Shown: piece after piece, positions 7,751 through 16,616 of the stretch
Numbering within the stretch: the stretch's first letter is position 1
Layout of the letters: every line of letters starts with the position of its first letter
Source of the DNA: a virus
DNA: 47,356 bases
IMG/VR virus record: IMGVR_UViG_3300021960_000129
Location: 1 to 47,356 of that record
Reading direction: 5' to 3' (one strand)
Position numbers and translations under genes: made by a program
The notes under the pieces: generated by a model
Database searches by the model: none
Seen by the model: the letters and a program-made list of their open reading frames with translations, nothing else
What the model was told of the DNA's origin: nothing

Positions 7751-8346
7751 TTTGTATTGATTTCTACATTCTCTGGCAAAGGGATTCTAGCTGTAGTGTG
7801 ATTGTGGTGCAGAACAAACTGTTTGTCTGGAAACTCTTCAAATAACTTTACCCAAATAGGACGCCAATTATTAGCGAGGCGCACTTGGTTCATATCAGAT
7901 CTATCGCTGTTCAAGTAGAAATCTGAACAACTCTTGAGATTCATATCAAAGATGGAATCAAATCCATACAAGTGAATAGTATCACCATTGATTTTTTCTG
8001 GAAGGCAAGCATACCTTACAGCCATGTGACCGCAGTTCCAATCAGTGAGTGTTGGAGCATACGATGGCTTATCTGTAAAGTAATCTCGGATCTGAGAAGC
8101 CCAACGGATGCGAAGATCTGGATTCATCTCTAGGTATTTGTGTGGTCTGAAACCTAAGATCCAATCACCAGGAATTACAATCTCTTGCATATGCATAGCA
8201 TTCATAATCTTAAAATCTACAAGGCACGTTGCATATACACCTTCCACATTAAACGGTGGCAGGTTACACGTAATCTTAATACCTTTTTGATGTTTATATC
8301 TTACGGCTTGATCACCGTTACCTATGACATGTACTGTTCTAGCCAT
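7747..8346 (-). CDS. Hypothetical protein, nucleotide-sugar or DUF115-like
   Basis: 199 aa. It begins with a strand and glycine loop (VHVIGNGDQAVRYK) followed by ITCNLPPFNVEGVYAT and later IHLYGFDSIFD, the pattern seen in DUF115/GT29-like proteins, which act on activated sugars or alcohols. No catalytic residues can be assigned. It overlaps the radical SAM gene by 4 bases and the GT8-like gene by 8. Confidence 0.55.
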   Translation of the reverse strand: MARTVHVIGNGDQAVRYKHQKGIKITCNLPPFNVEGVYATCLVDFKIMNAMHMQEIVIPGDWILGFRPHKYLEMNPDLRIRWASQIRDYFTDKPSYAPTLTDWNCGHMAVRYACLPEKINGDTIHLYGFDSIFDMNLKSCSDFYLNSDRSDMNQVRLANNWRPIWVKLFEEFPDKQFVLHHNHTTARIPLPENVEINTK

Positions 8347-8980
8347 TAATCAACCTTTCAATGTGCAGTTTACCTTTTTTGCCTGTATGATGTAAAATGA
8401 GTTTTTGTTTCGGCTCCGTTTTATCAGATTTCTGTAATCGGAGCACGTTGTATTTATTAGGCAAATCTTCAATAAGAGACATCTTCATTATATCGTTGTT
8501 GCCAATCATATGATGCAAAACCTCTTGGTCTCCAGACTGTGCTGGTACAGCGCATTGGTGTTCCCATTCTCTGAGTATCTGTGGAGTTCCTTCAAACCCT
8601 ACCACACCAGAGTTGTGCCATTTAATTCCACTACGCATAGACCAAGGTTTATCCTCAACCATAAGAAGTTTTTTCGGAACAATGCAATCCCATATGCCAG
8701 ATATGTCTCCCAATATCTCACAGTCTGAGTCGATCCAACAAGTCATCTTTGACTGTTTACTCTGATGTAACATGGCTGCTGGTTTCTTGAACCAACCCCT
8801 AGCCACTATCTCCAGTTTTATAGCGGCGTACTGGCCAGCCATATCAGGCGTCATACCAAAATCATATACAAGAATCTTCTCTCCTTTGTTATGCTTTTTA
8901 AAGTTGTACATAAACCATGGTAGCATCCACTGAGTGTTCTGGTCAACTCCTGTTATAAATGTGCGCTCAGATAATGTCAT
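8339..8980 (-). CDS. GT8-like glycosyltransferase
   Basis: 213 aa from ATG 8980; AAGGAAACCT precedes this ATG, and a longer frame to 9058 would overlap the neighbour by 92 bases. TCWIDSDCEIL contains a DxD metal/nucleotide-sugar motif, and the second half (WHNSGVVGFEG, SGDQEVLHHM) has the conserved N.G and D-Q of GT-A enzymes that follow a sugar donor. Donor and acceptor are unknown. Part of the glycan block. Confidence 0.7.
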   Translation of the reverse strand: MTLSERTFITGVDQNTQWMLPWFMYNFKKHNKGEKILVYDFGMTPDMAGQYAAIKLEIVARGWFKKPAAMLHQSKQSKMTCWIDSDCEILGDISGIWDCIVPKKLLMVEDKPWSMRSGIKWHNSGVVGFEGTPQILREWEHQCAVPAQSGDQEVLHHMIGNNDIMKMSLIEDLPNKYNVLRLQKSDKTEPKQKLILHHTGKKGKLHIERLING

Positions 8981-9617
8981 AGGTTTCCTTATTGTATTTG
9001 TGCTTTGCCAAACACCCTTTCTCAACTTGTATTGTTGTAAAACTATCTCTTGCCTCAACGGGCCATGGATAATACTCTTGTAGGAATCTAAAATTATCTA
9101 GGTGAAGGTATACATCTGTGGGTGCTGCTTGGCTCTTTGCTTTCTTGATTAGAACCTCGGCTGCTTGCCATGATACTTGATAGGCATGTGCTCCACCAAA
9201 ATATTTCTTATGCTGTAGTTCTTGTACGCCCAAGTATCTAGGGATATTAAACTTACCGTATGATGGCTTGCCAAATGTAATGCACCCTTGGTAACCATTG
9301 ACTTCTGGGATTGTATCTACTATCACGGCATCGTGCTCAAAGATCAGTACATCAATCTTATCCTCTACAGCCTTCTTCCACAAGGAATAGTGTGATAAAA
9401 ATGCCGCCATACAATTATCTGTACGAGAATACACCTCATCAAATGCTTGTGGGTTGATGCCATACTCTTTCATAATCTTTTCTGGATTATCTTTTGGTAT
9501 AGTTGCTTTCCATTTTTCTATTTCAAGTCCATGCTTTTTGCCAGACTTGATACACCGTTCAGCCACTTGTACTGATCTCTCATTGTTAAGAATAGTAATA
9601 ACGTATGCTTTTCTCAT
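8967..9617 (-). CDS. GT25-type glycosyltransferase (LPS biosynthesis family)
   Basis: 216 aa. It starts with AYVITILNNERS and has the family's CMAAFLSHYSLWKKA helix followed by VLIFEHDAVI, where HD replaces the ExD-type motif, and AYQVSWQAAEVLI later. GT25 enzymes add galactose or glucose to LPS cores. It overlaps the sulfotransferase upstream by 4 bases. This is one of three GT25-type genes within 5 kb; they are divergent in sequence, so not a recent duplication. Confidence 0.85.
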   Translation of the reverse strand: MRKAYVITILNNERSVQVAERCIKSGKKHGLEIEKWKATIPKDNPEKIMKEYGINPQAFDEVYSRTDNCMAAFLSHYSLWKKAVEDKIDVLIFEHDAVIVDTIPEVNGYQGCITFGKPSYGKFNIPRYLGVQELQHKKYFGGAHAYQVSWQAAEVLIKKAKSQAAPTDVYLHLDNFRFLQEYYPWPVEARDSFTTIQVEKGCLAKHKYNKETYDII

Positions 9618-10243
9618 CTCACGTTCCTTGCAGTGGTTTCAAAGTCCCATCCAAACTTGTGAATGTCTATTCTGAACCAATCACGCACCTTTTGTATTTG
9701 GTCTGTACTATAGTAACACTTATAGTCCTCTTTGTAAACACCTTTGTTCGCATAAGTTTCGAGTTCTATTCCAAATAGGTTCTCATAATCTTCTGCCAAG
9801 TGCTCATATCTGAGAAGCTTAACCTCTCGTGTTAGCCAATCCCATTGTGATCCAAAATGATCATATGGGTGGTTGTAGTAAAAATGTGAGGTATGGGCAT
9901 ACACCTCTATACGATCAATGAACTCATCCCAAGAGATCTTGTCTCTTTGAAAATACTCCCCAACTCCATTCTCTCTTAAATGATCGGCATGCTCATATAG
10001 AGATACAAGCCTTGACCAAGGGTTTCGCACTACTGCTACCTTTGGATGTGATCTTAACTCTCTTTGTAAATATGTTGCTGGCGTATGATGTACCATTTGA
10101 GGTAGATGATCAGGCGTAAGAAACCTTCGATCCACCATTTGGTTATTTACATGTACAACATTATGAGAGTTTTCACGGATACTTGTACCACCGTTTTTAG
10201 GTATGTGGATCAGTATGTGTCTATTTGGATGTATGCGAATCAA
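9614..10243 (-). CDS. Sulfotransferase (PAPS-dependent, carbohydrate type)
   Basis: 209 aa. HIPKNGGTSIR near the N-terminus is the 5'-phosphosulfate loop and VAVVRNPWSRLVSLYEH the 3'-phosphate motif; both are intact. The HIPKNGG form resembles heparan-sulfate-type carbohydrate sulfotransferases. It would transfer sulfate from PAPS to a sugar hydroxyl. Neighbouring GT25 genes on both sides suggest a sulfated glycan. No signal peptide, so cytoplasmic or membrane-peripheral. Confidence 0.88.
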   Translation of the reverse strand: MIRIHPNRHILIHIPKNGGTSIRENSHNVVHVNNQMVDRRFLTPDHLPQMVHHTPATYLQRELRSHPKVAVVRNPWSRLVSLYEHADHLRENGVGEYFQRDKISWDEFIDRIEVYAHTSHFYYNHPYDHFGSQWDWLTREVKLLRYEHLAEDYENLFGIELETYANKGVYKEDYKCYYSTDQIQKVRDWFRIDIHKFGWDFETTARNVR

Positions 10244-10976
10244 TTTTCTGTACCTTTGTATACCAAGGGTAAACTTGTTGAAGTTTCCCTGGCATCAGTT
10301 GTTTACACATAATAGCATCATTAGGCCAAATGCCATGTTCAGCAGTGAGTTCAATTAATTTCTTAGCTCCTGCTGGTTTAATTATATATGCGCTATTTCC
10401 TGGTAAACCTTGTGGAACAATTTTATCATCAATCCAAGGCACAAGGACAATGGATATATTATCTTTAGGCTTTTTAGCTTTCTTATCAACTATTTCTCTT
10501 ATTTTATCTCTGTAAAGAGAAGCCCGTCGAGTTGCGCCAAGTGGGGAGTTTAGTGCTAGAATATCTCCTTTAAACCTATCCTCTATTTTAGAGTATTGAA
10601 ATTTATCTGTGAATAGTGCATCGTGTTCAAGTATCATGATAGGCTTATCATCTGTAATACATTTCAGCCATAGGTTATAGTGACTCATAAAACATGCAAT
10701 TCTCTTGCGGAGATCCTTTGTAGGATATGCACTCAATTGTAGACCTGATTTCATATCGAAGCGAGTGCCCTCTGTCGGATATGTATAACTAATAGGTGGT
10801 AAAATTGATGACTTCGGAAACACCTTATTCATGCTCTCCTCTAAATTTCTTGGTGTTACCGCATCATAAACAAACGCATTAATATCAGACTTACTGTCTT
10901 TGATGGACAGCATAAGCCTACGAGTAGCAACTGTGCTTTCGTGGTTATTGGTGATTGATATGATATATGCGTCCAT
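10221..10976 (-). CDS. GT25-type glycosyltransferase
   Basis: 251 aa from ATG 10976 (MDAYIISITNNHES); the open frame extends to 11054, but the conserved GT25 start and the lack of overlap with the methyltransferase favour the shorter form. RIACFMSHYNLWLKCI and IMILEHDALFTD are the family landmarks, followed by SAYIIKPAGAKKLIEL. Overlaps the sulfotransferase downstream by 23 bases. Donor unknown. Confidence 0.82.
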   Translation of the reverse strand: MDAYIISITNNHESTVATRRLMLSIKDSKSDINAFVYDAVTPRNLEESMNKVFPKSSILPPISYTYPTEGTRFDMKSGLQLSAYPTKDLRKRIACFMSHYNLWLKCITDDKPIMILEHDALFTDKFQYSKIEDRFKGDILALNSPLGATRRASLYRDKIREIVDKKAKKPKDNISIVLVPWIDDKIVPQGLPGNSAYIIKPAGAKKLIELTAEHGIWPNDAIMCKQLMPGKLQQVYPWYTKVQKIDSHTSK

Positions 10977-11025
10977 TCTATATTTTACTCTCTTTATTAC
11001 TTTTTCAAGTGTTGGTTTATCTACC

Positions 11026-11703
11026 TCAAGCGGAAGTGGTATTTGCATGTTCAACCATCATAATAGTGCTGTCAGGTACCCATTCTGGTTTGCCTTTTTT
11101 GCCTTTTGCCAATTGACGTTTCTGTCTAACATCATATAGTTTACTTGAGAATCCGTAATCAATTTCATTCATGAATTTACTATATGCAGCTAAATTATAT
11201 CTTTCTGGTTTTTTCTTAATCCAAGCGTGATTCATATCTTGAAAATCCATAATATCAAAAGGCCATACATCTTCTACAAAATATTTACCTTCTTTTTTCA
11301 GTAGGTGACTAAGGTGTTTAAATGTAAGTCGATTTGCTTCTGGCCAATGAGCGCCGTCATCAATAATAAAATCAAATTTAATAGAAGGCCAAGCCTTTTT
11401 ACATTGTTCTTTTACCATCGGGTCAAGTGTATCACCTTTAAACCATTTAACACGATCTTCTTTTAAAATAGCCAAATCTTCTGGATTCGTGCGAACAAAA
11501 ATATCAATACCGTAAATGGTAGCATTAGGAAAATACTCATGCAGTGCTGCTGTGGATTCACCTTTCCAAATACCGATTTCTAAAATATTAATCTTTTTAT
11601 CTCGCACCTTTTCAAAGTGTGGTTCATATACCTCTTGATAAAAGTGTTTACGACTACCCTTATCTGTATTATGTTTATCAAATAGTTTTAGCAAATCACT
11701 CAT
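11026..11703 (-). CDS. Class I SAM-dependent methyltransferase
   Basis: 225 aa from ATG 11703, in an ATGA overlap with the upstream stop and with GGAG 6 bases before it. ILEIGIWKGEST is motif I (SAM-binding glycine loop), IYGIDIF the motif II acidic residue, and FDFIIDDGAHWPE the later Asp-rich motif seen in macrocin O-methyltransferase / cephalosporin-hydroxylase-like proteins, which act on sugars of glycosides. HNTDKGSRKHFYQEVYE at the N-terminus fits the same group. Sugar O-methylation is likely but unproven. Confidence 0.85.
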   Translation of the reverse strand: MSDLLKLFDKHNTDKGSRKHFYQEVYEPHFEKVRDKKINILEIGIWKGESTAALHEYFPNATIYGIDIFVRTNPEDLAILKEDRVKWFKGDTLDPMVKEQCKKAWPSIKFDFIIDDGAHWPEANRLTFKHLSHLLKKEGKYFVEDVWPFDIMDFQDMNHAWIKKKPERYNLAAYSKFMNEIDYGFSSKLYDVRQKRQLAKGKKGKPEWVPDSTIMMVEHANTTSA

Positions 11704-12389
11704 TTCAATCTCCAAATATTTTTTGTTGGGCCACTACCAAAGTCATAGCCAAAGGCATCAACATCAGCCTTATACCAATCTCCAACAATGTTTCGTGTTT
11801 CTGATGTATATACATCCATATATGAACCTTCAAGCAAACCTGTTACATTACGTGCTCTCGGTACTTCTGCCAACCCAAGATACTTAGGAATATCTTCATT
11901 GTAGTGTTCGAAGGATAATACGTCTGGCATGATGTTGCCCTTTAGATCAGTAACATGATCAAGTGCTGGATACCAACCACGTGTGGCTCGGTGCCACATA
12001 AACTTGACGTTACCCCACTTATGCCTCTCCTCAAGGAATGCCTCAAAGGAACTTACATCTGCATAGCTGCCAGGTTCTTTTTTCTCCACCTCGATAATCT
12101 TTTTAATAAACATATAACGAGATACCACACGATCCCAAGGGTTTCTGATAATACAGAAAGATCCATGAGCTTCTAAGAGACTTCGGTTACAGTCTCTCCA
12201 CCGTGCGTGTTCAAAGCCGTGATGGTCTCTATGCTTGTCCATCACATCTTTGACGTTCTGTGTGTACTCACGAGACTTATGCACATCTGGACCTGCAGTA
12301 ATCATCTTACCCCTAAGTGCTGAGTTTCTTCTGAGTGTCATACCACCATTTTTGGGAATGTGGATAAAAACTTTTGGCAGTCCAATCAT
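11700..12389 (-). CDS. Sulfotransferase, second copy
   Basis: 229 aa. VFIHIPKNGGMTLRRN is the 5'-phosphosulfate loop and SFCIIRNPWDRVVSRYMF the 3'-phosphate motif. It differs in sequence from the copy at 9614, so the two probably sulfate different positions or acceptors. It overlaps both neighbours by 4 bases. Confidence 0.87.
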   Translation of the reverse strand: MIGLPKVFIHIPKNGGMTLRRNSALRGKMITAGPDVHKSREYTQNVKDVMDKHRDHHGFEHARWRDCNRSLLEAHGSFCIIRNPWDRVVSRYMFIKKIIEVEKKEPGSYADVSSFEAFLEERHKWGNVKFMWHRATRGWYPALDHVTDLKGNIMPDVLSFEHYNEDIPKYLGLAEVPRARNVTGLLEGSYMDVYTSETRNIVGDWYKADVDAFGYDFGSGPTKNIWRLK

Positions 12390-13162
12390 ATCTGTTCCAT
12401 CAACTCTTTCACGTTTTCACCCTTATTGGGTAGTTTATCTTTAAGGAAGAAATGCACAAAGTGACATTCTGATATTTTTTGGTTGGCAGAGAACAGTCCG
12501 TTCCATTTCCAATCCATATTTTTAATACTCATTTTCTCTTTACGGATCCACCAGTTTAGTAGTGTTTGATCAGTAGACCATTTCCAAGCACCATCACCGT
12601 TGATGAATCCTTGGAACTCACTGCGTTGTAGAAACTCTTTAGGCGTCTGACCTTTGAGGTACCTGGAAAAGCTTTTATTCATTACCATGATACCCATGTT
12701 CATAAATTCACCACCACGCTGATTCCATTTCCAATCAATCTTAGGCAATGGTTTATATTGCATACGGCTATAGTTTACAATCTTGTTAACGTATGCTTTT
12801 GAAAGAGGCATGTCTCTTTCTACTACGGCACCAAAGTCATACTCAGGAGGTAGATCATCAAATATAGATGTAGCATCGCTCCTGATATACACATCAGCAT
12901 CGATAATTGCCACTTGATGGAATCGGTCGAAGTATCCAAACGCATTCTCTTTTTCATATATAGGAAGGAATCCACCATACTTTTCATAACTTTCTTTGCT
13001 CCTATTAGTTTGGAAAACATCGGGTTTGATTTTTAAGATAGGATGCCGCTGGCAGATATATTCTGCCCCTATTTTCTTTGCGTATGCTTCTACGCTTTCT
13101 GTACACCAATCATATAATTTGGATGGTTTACCAGTATAGACTTGATAGATCAATTGTTTCAT
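12386..13162 (-). CDS. GT8-like glycosyltransferase
   Basis: 258 aa. It opens with QLIYQVYTGKPSKLYDWC, the first strand of a GT-A Rossmann-like fold. VAIIDADVYIRSDATSIF holds the DxD motif and GGEFMNMGIMVMNKS the downstream acceptor loop; STDQTLLNWW is the late D-Q motif of GT8-type enzymes. Donor unknown. Overlaps both neighbours by 4 bases. Confidence 0.75.
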   Translation of the reverse strand: MKQLIYQVYTGKPSKLYDWCTESVEAYAKKIGAEYICQRHPILKIKPDVFQTNRSKESYEKYGGFLPIYEKENAFGYFDRFHQVAIIDADVYIRSDATSIFDDLPPEYDFGAVVERDMPLSKAYVNKIVNYSRMQYKPLPKIDWKWNQRGGEFMNMGIMVMNKSFSRYLKGQTPKEFLQRSEFQGFINGDGAWKWSTDQTLLNWWIRKEKMSIKNMDWKWNGLFSANQKISECHFVHFFLKDKLPNKGENVKELMEQI

Positions 13163-13776
13163 TTTTTACCTACTGTCGGTTTTGTTGTGCCTACATTTGG
13201 ATTTATATAATGTGTTGCACATATATTTGTATCTATATATTCTGTTTTAAATGTACCTTTAGGATACCATGGATCTTGCTTAGAATGTAGATACCCATCA
13301 ACAGGCATATTAATTCGGTTGACAAACAAGAGTTCCTTCGCCATTGAAGGTTTTATATAGTAGCCCAAGGCGGCTAGGTTTCTACCATCCTCAGTCATAC
13401 CAAATGACCACAAACTTTTCTTTGTAATATATTCTGGCAATTCTTGCGTCATCATACAGTCGTGTTCAATTACAAGAGATGGTCCTAAGTGTGGACGATC
13501 ATTCTGCTTTGCTATTTTGTGCCATATCTTATAATGAGAATACCAAATTGCCTTTTCCTCTGGCAACCATTTTCTTGTTCTGTCGGCATCATATTCTCTC
13601 TCATCACTGAAAAACAGATAGTTTGGTATATTATCAGGAGTAGTGGCAGCTACTCTAATTATATTCGTGTAACCAAATTGATTAAAACTATCCACGGATT
13701 TCTCTGCGTAATATTCTGATATAGGATTGTTTGGGATTACAATCTGATAGATTGGTAGTGTTTTAGCGATAGTCAT
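13159..13776 (-). CDS. GT25-type glycosyltransferase, third copy
   Basis: 205 aa from ATG 13776 (MTIAKTLPIYQIVIPNN); the longer frame would overlap the radical SAM gene by 89 bases. AIWYSHYKIWHKIA and LVIEHDCMMTQ are the GT25 landmarks. More divergent than the other two. The downstream overlap is 4 bases. Confidence 0.72.
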   Translation of the reverse strand: MTIAKTLPIYQIVIPNNPISEYYAEKSVDSFNQFGYTNIIRVAATTPDNIPNYLFFSDEREYDADRTRKWLPEEKAIWYSHYKIWHKIAKQNDRPHLGPSLVIEHDCMMTQELPEYITKKSLWSFGMTEDGRNLAALGYYIKPSMAKELLFVNRINMPVDGYLHSKQDPWYPKGTFKTEYIDTNICATHYINPNVGTTKPTVGKK

Positions 13777-14722
13777 TAAGGTCAAATTCCGTACCGTGCA
13801 TCTTGTAGTTTTTTCTGTCGTGATTTGTGTATACAAGAACCTCTGGATCATCTATAAGGAAATCACAGCCCTTACAGAAGTCTGGAAAGTCTCCCATCTC
13901 GTGCTGCTTTCTCAGTTGGTTATACGGCTCACCATACCAAATCTCTTCAAGTGTGTTAGTGCTCATATGACCAAGGACTGCTTCATCATCTCTACCCAAT
14001 ACTTGACAGCAAGGATGTACGGCACCTTTGGCTCCATTAATACCGCCTGCTCGGATTACCACATCAGGCGAGAAAGGTCTGCCACAAGTCTTGAGTTTGC
14101 CTTCTCTTGCATACTCTGGTTCATAAACACCAGACCAGTTATGCATCTTCCAGATCTCGGTGCTTACACCAGCCCCTTCAACGATCTTCTTATATCGCTC
14201 AACCTCATAGTCGATGTTGTCATTATCAAGAACAAGATGATATGTAGCAACGACACAATCTGAGTTTGTCTTGGTCACATACTCTTGCATCTCATGTAGG
14301 TTTCTGATTACTTTACTAAAGTATGGGCTGTTCATCCATTTGGCATAGAGTTCTGCATTATAACCTACGATAGAGAACCGAAAGAAATCACAACCAGCAT
14401 CAACAGTCTCTCTCATAAACCCATCAGACATCCGCATACCATTGCTAAACATGAATGCCTTGGCACCATATTTCTTTACGATTTTGATATATTCTGGAAG
14501 ATTGCGGTTCAGTGTTACTTCGCCAGAGCCGTCTAGGTTTACCACATTCAGTCCTGCTTCTGCGCACTGAGCAACATTATCTTCAAACTCTGTAAGAGAC
14601 ATTTTCTTGAGCCAGTTCTTACCACGTGCGCCTGTTGTACCGTCAGCATGAGTCTGTGGGCACATCTGACAAGTGTAGTTACACCCACCGTTAATCTCTA
14701 TTACAGCTCTATCAATTTTCAT
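13763..14722 (-). CDS. Radical SAM protein with SPASM-like C-terminus
   Basis: 319 aa. C14, C18 and C21 in INGGCNYTCQMCPQT bind the radical SAM cluster. Later cysteines (KTCGRPF, HPCCQVL, DFCKGCDF) follow the spacing of a SPASM/Twitch auxiliary cluster domain, with LEEIWYG between them as is usual. SPASM enzymes modify peptides, alcohols or sugars. Within this glycan block a sugar dehydrogenation, epimerisation or deoxygenation step is plausible but not shown. Confidence 0.88.
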   Translation of the reverse strand: MKIDRAVIEINGGCNYTCQMCPQTHADGTTGARGKNWLKKMSLTEFEDNVAQCAEAGLNVVNLDGSGEVTLNRNLPEYIKIVKKYGAKAFMFSNGMRMSDGFMRETVDAGCDFFRFSIVGYNAELYAKWMNSPYFSKVIRNLHEMQEYVTKTNSDCVVATYHLVLDNDNIDYEVERYKKIVEGAGVSTEIWKMHNWSGVYEPEYAREGKLKTCGRPFSPDVVIRAGGINGAKGAVHPCCQVLGRDDEAVLGHMSTNTLEEIWYGEPYNQLRKQHEMGDFPDFCKGCDFLIDDPEVLVYTNHDRKNYKMHGTEFDLNDYR

Positions 14723-15575
14723 ATAGAAGTCTCATTCTTTTCTTTTGTTTTTCTGCTAAGTGTTTAGCTTCAATTATCTTATTTTCTACATCATAGAAGT
14801 AACTGATCTCATGTTGCAAGACCTTTCTCACTTTATACTTGAGAGCGTCCGGTGTATGAAACCCAGTGATTAGATCCTTTGTCAAGACAATCATCGGTTT
14901 ACTCATATTCCTAGATATATAGTGCCACATTCCTTCATAACATATTATACACTCACAACTAGCAATGTGGTATAGCACTTCACGTATTGGCGTTCTGTAA
15001 TCTATAAAGGTGACTGAATATCCTTGTATTTCCAATACTCGTTTTAGATGATCCCATTCCTTGAGATTAAAGGTTCTTTTAAAAGGTCTTGGTAACTCGC
15101 TGTTTAATGCAGAATGCCATATTGTAATCTTTTTATCAACAACAGGTATATCTATATCTCTGAAATGCCAATCATTTGTCTTAATACTACTTGGACGTTT
15201 TCCCCCTTTTAATATCTCTCCATATTGTTGAAAGTGTGAGAATTTTTTTGAATAGAGCGAGTAGTTATTGGAATTAAATACGTGATTTATATTAACCTCT
15301 GCTGTGTCATTCGCATAAAACGAAAGTAAATACTCTGCTCTTTCTGGTAGAGTTTCTGGATCCTCAAAATGGTGAAGGTAGTTTTCTGGGTTATACCAAT
15401 GCACTTCTAAGTCTATAGGTGCTTGTATTACATGTGATCTAAGGTGGGCAACATTATAAAGGTACATGATATCACCTGCACCTACAGTTGCCCTACCTAT
15501 TATTTTTTTACGTCTGTTTATTGGAAGCCAGTTTTCAGTTATTCTCTGGCTTGTTATAAGGTTTGGCTTCTTCAT
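14712..15575 (-). CDS. Hypothetical protein, possible GT-B glycosyltransferase
   Basis: 287 aa. The C-terminal half (ITIWHSALNSELPRP, YSVTFIDYRTPIREVL, CECIICYEGMWHYISRN, PMIVLTKD) resembles heptosyltransferase-like GT-B proteins: a nucleotide-sugar strand followed by a conserved E-G-M-W-H helix start and a hydrophobic strand. The N-terminal domain is unassigned. It overlaps the radical SAM gene by 11 bases and the next by 41. Fold assignment is tentative. Confidence 0.5.
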   Translation of the reverse strand: MKKPNLITSQRITENWLPINRRKKIIGRATVGAGDIMYLYNVAHLRSHVIQAPIDLEVHWYNPENYLHHFEDPETLPERAEYLLSFYANDTAEVNINHVFNSNNYSLYSKKFSHFQQYGEILKGGKRPSSIKTNDWHFRDIDIPVVDKKITIWHSALNSELPRPFKRTFNLKEWDHLKRVLEIQGYSVTFIDYRTPIREVLYHIASCECIICYEGMWHYISRNMSKPMIVLTKDLITGFHTPDALKYKVRKVLQHEISYFYDVENKIIEAKHLAEKQKKRMRLLYEN

Positions 15576-15777
15576 ATTTGTTTTCCAAAATCACTTGTGC
15601 CAAACGAATTGCTTCTGGGCAGTTTTTTCGTCGTGCATTACTTTTTTTACCCTCAGATAAAAACCACACCAAATTTTCTATTGTGCCTTGATGTTTGGAT
15701 ATATCAGGAAATTTAAATGCTCTGGTTATTTCTTCCCATTGTGATCTAGCATTAAGTGCTGTAAATACATTTTGCAT
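15535..15777 (-). CDS. Hypothetical small protein
   Basis: 80 aa, polar, mostly helical (QWEEITRAFKFPDISKH, CPEAIRLAQVILENKY). It lies 2 bases after the HAD gene and overlaps the next by 41 bases. Family not recognised. Confidence 0.6.
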   Translation of the reverse strand: MQNVFTALNARSQWEEITRAFKFPDISKHQGTIENLVWFLSEGKKSNARRKNCPEAIRLAQVILENKYEEAKPYNKPENN

Positions 15778-15779
15778 AT

Positions 15780-16370
15780 TTATTCTCCTGTTAGTGTATA
15801 GAAAATAGATTTCCAGTTTTTATGTGTTGATCCTGGTGCATATTCCATATTGTGACCATGTTCCATAATCATACTGTTAAGACCCATACGCCAACCTAAT
15901 TCAGCATTCTCTGGTTTATCCTCAAGCCAAGGCAATCCAGTATCACGGTATGGTTCAAGTGCATTATCTTTATCAGCCCCTGTATCAAGAAATACAAACT
16001 TCTCAAACGCAGTCTCGCCGAAAAGCTTTTTGGTATTAGCAATTCTTAACTGTTGCGCTTGGGGATCTAAACTCAATGAAGTGATCATGTGAAATACATA
16101 GCCATACTTACGGTGTAGCAAATCAATATAATGAATAGCGTCTCGCAGAGGTGGTAGAAAGCCGATAGCAGCAGATTCATTGAACAACCGCACGTATTTA
16201 CGGCTCTCCTCTTTCTCCATACCAAACCGTTTGGCTACATCATAATCGGTTTTATTTATCTGTTCAAAACCTTTACGAGCCATCCATGTGATGAATGCAT
16301 ATTCCCAGTTCATTAGGACGCCATCGCAATCAGTAAGGATTAGATTTTCACTGTATTCATAGTAGTGCAT
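15780..16370 (-). CDS. HAD-superfamily phosphatase, 5'-nucleotidase-like
   Basis: 196 aa. LILTDCDGVLMNWEYAF is HAD motif I (nucleophile Asp and DxD acid), MITSL motif II, and PWLEDKPENAELG motif IV with the acidic pair; the cap lies between about 25 and 95. Similar proteins are annotated as 5'(3')-nucleotidases in T4-like phages. The product could remove phosphate from nucleotides or, given its place at the head of the glycan block, from a sugar phosphate. Confidence 0.8.
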   Translation of the reverse strand: MHYYEYSENLILTDCDGVLMNWEYAFITWMARKGFEQINKTDYDVAKRFGMEKEESRKYVRLFNESAAIGFLPPLRDAIHYIDLLHRKYGYVFHMITSLSLDPQAQQLRIANTKKLFGETAFEKFVFLDTGADKDNALEPYRDTGLPWLEDKPENAELGWRMGLNSMIMEHGHNMEYAPGSTHKNWKSIFYTLTGE

Positions 16371-16543
16371 TATATATCTTCTTTTTGTGTAATCTCAGCC
16401 AGTTTTTCTGCCTGATATGACTTCAATTTTAGTTTAGAGCCTTTTAATGTGGAGTCTTTGATCCGATTATCTTTCTCCAGTGCTCGGTCTTTCTGTTTAC
16501 CTTTGTTCTTATTTCTAGGATCGTAACGAGAGTATTTTGCCAT
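16370..16543 (-). CDS. Hypothetical basic 57-aa protein
   Basis: Frame from ATG 16543 to TAA 16370 (MAKYSRYDPRNKNKGKQKD...), with about one third Lys/Arg. It is the first gene after the promoter 16585-16613 and overlaps the next start (TAATG). Probably binds nucleic acid; family not recognised. Confidence 0.7.
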   Translation of the reverse strand: MAKYSRYDPRNKNKGKQKDRALEKDNRIKDSTLKGSKLKLKSYQAEKLAEITQKEDI

Positions 16544-16584
16544 TTTGGGGTTTGTGCCTTTTCACATTTAATTAATTATGGTTT

Positions 16585-16613
16585 ATTATATCATACATTT
16601 GATGATATGTAAA
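16585..16613 (-). promoter_or_regulatory. Sigma70-type early promoter for the glycan block
   Basis: TTTACA, 17 bp, TATAAT on the minus strand, preceded by TTAGGTG. I see no other promoter or terminator between here and 4617, so it may drive the whole block of about 12 kb. No palindrome nearby. Confidence 0.85.
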
Positions 16614-16616
16614 CAC

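Noticed and set aside
9710-9738. GGTGTTTACA with 17 bp to TACTAT on the minus strand inside the sulfotransferase gene
   Set aside because: It matches the -35 extension but the -10 is 4 of 6, it is inside a coding region of a long transcript, and no palindrome or leader is near. Probably chance; start mapping would decide.
10977-11054. Longer N-terminus of the GT25 gene at 10221
   Set aside because: It adds a 26-residue stretch absent from the family start and overlaps the methyltransferase; the ATG at 10976 opens exactly at the conserved first strand.
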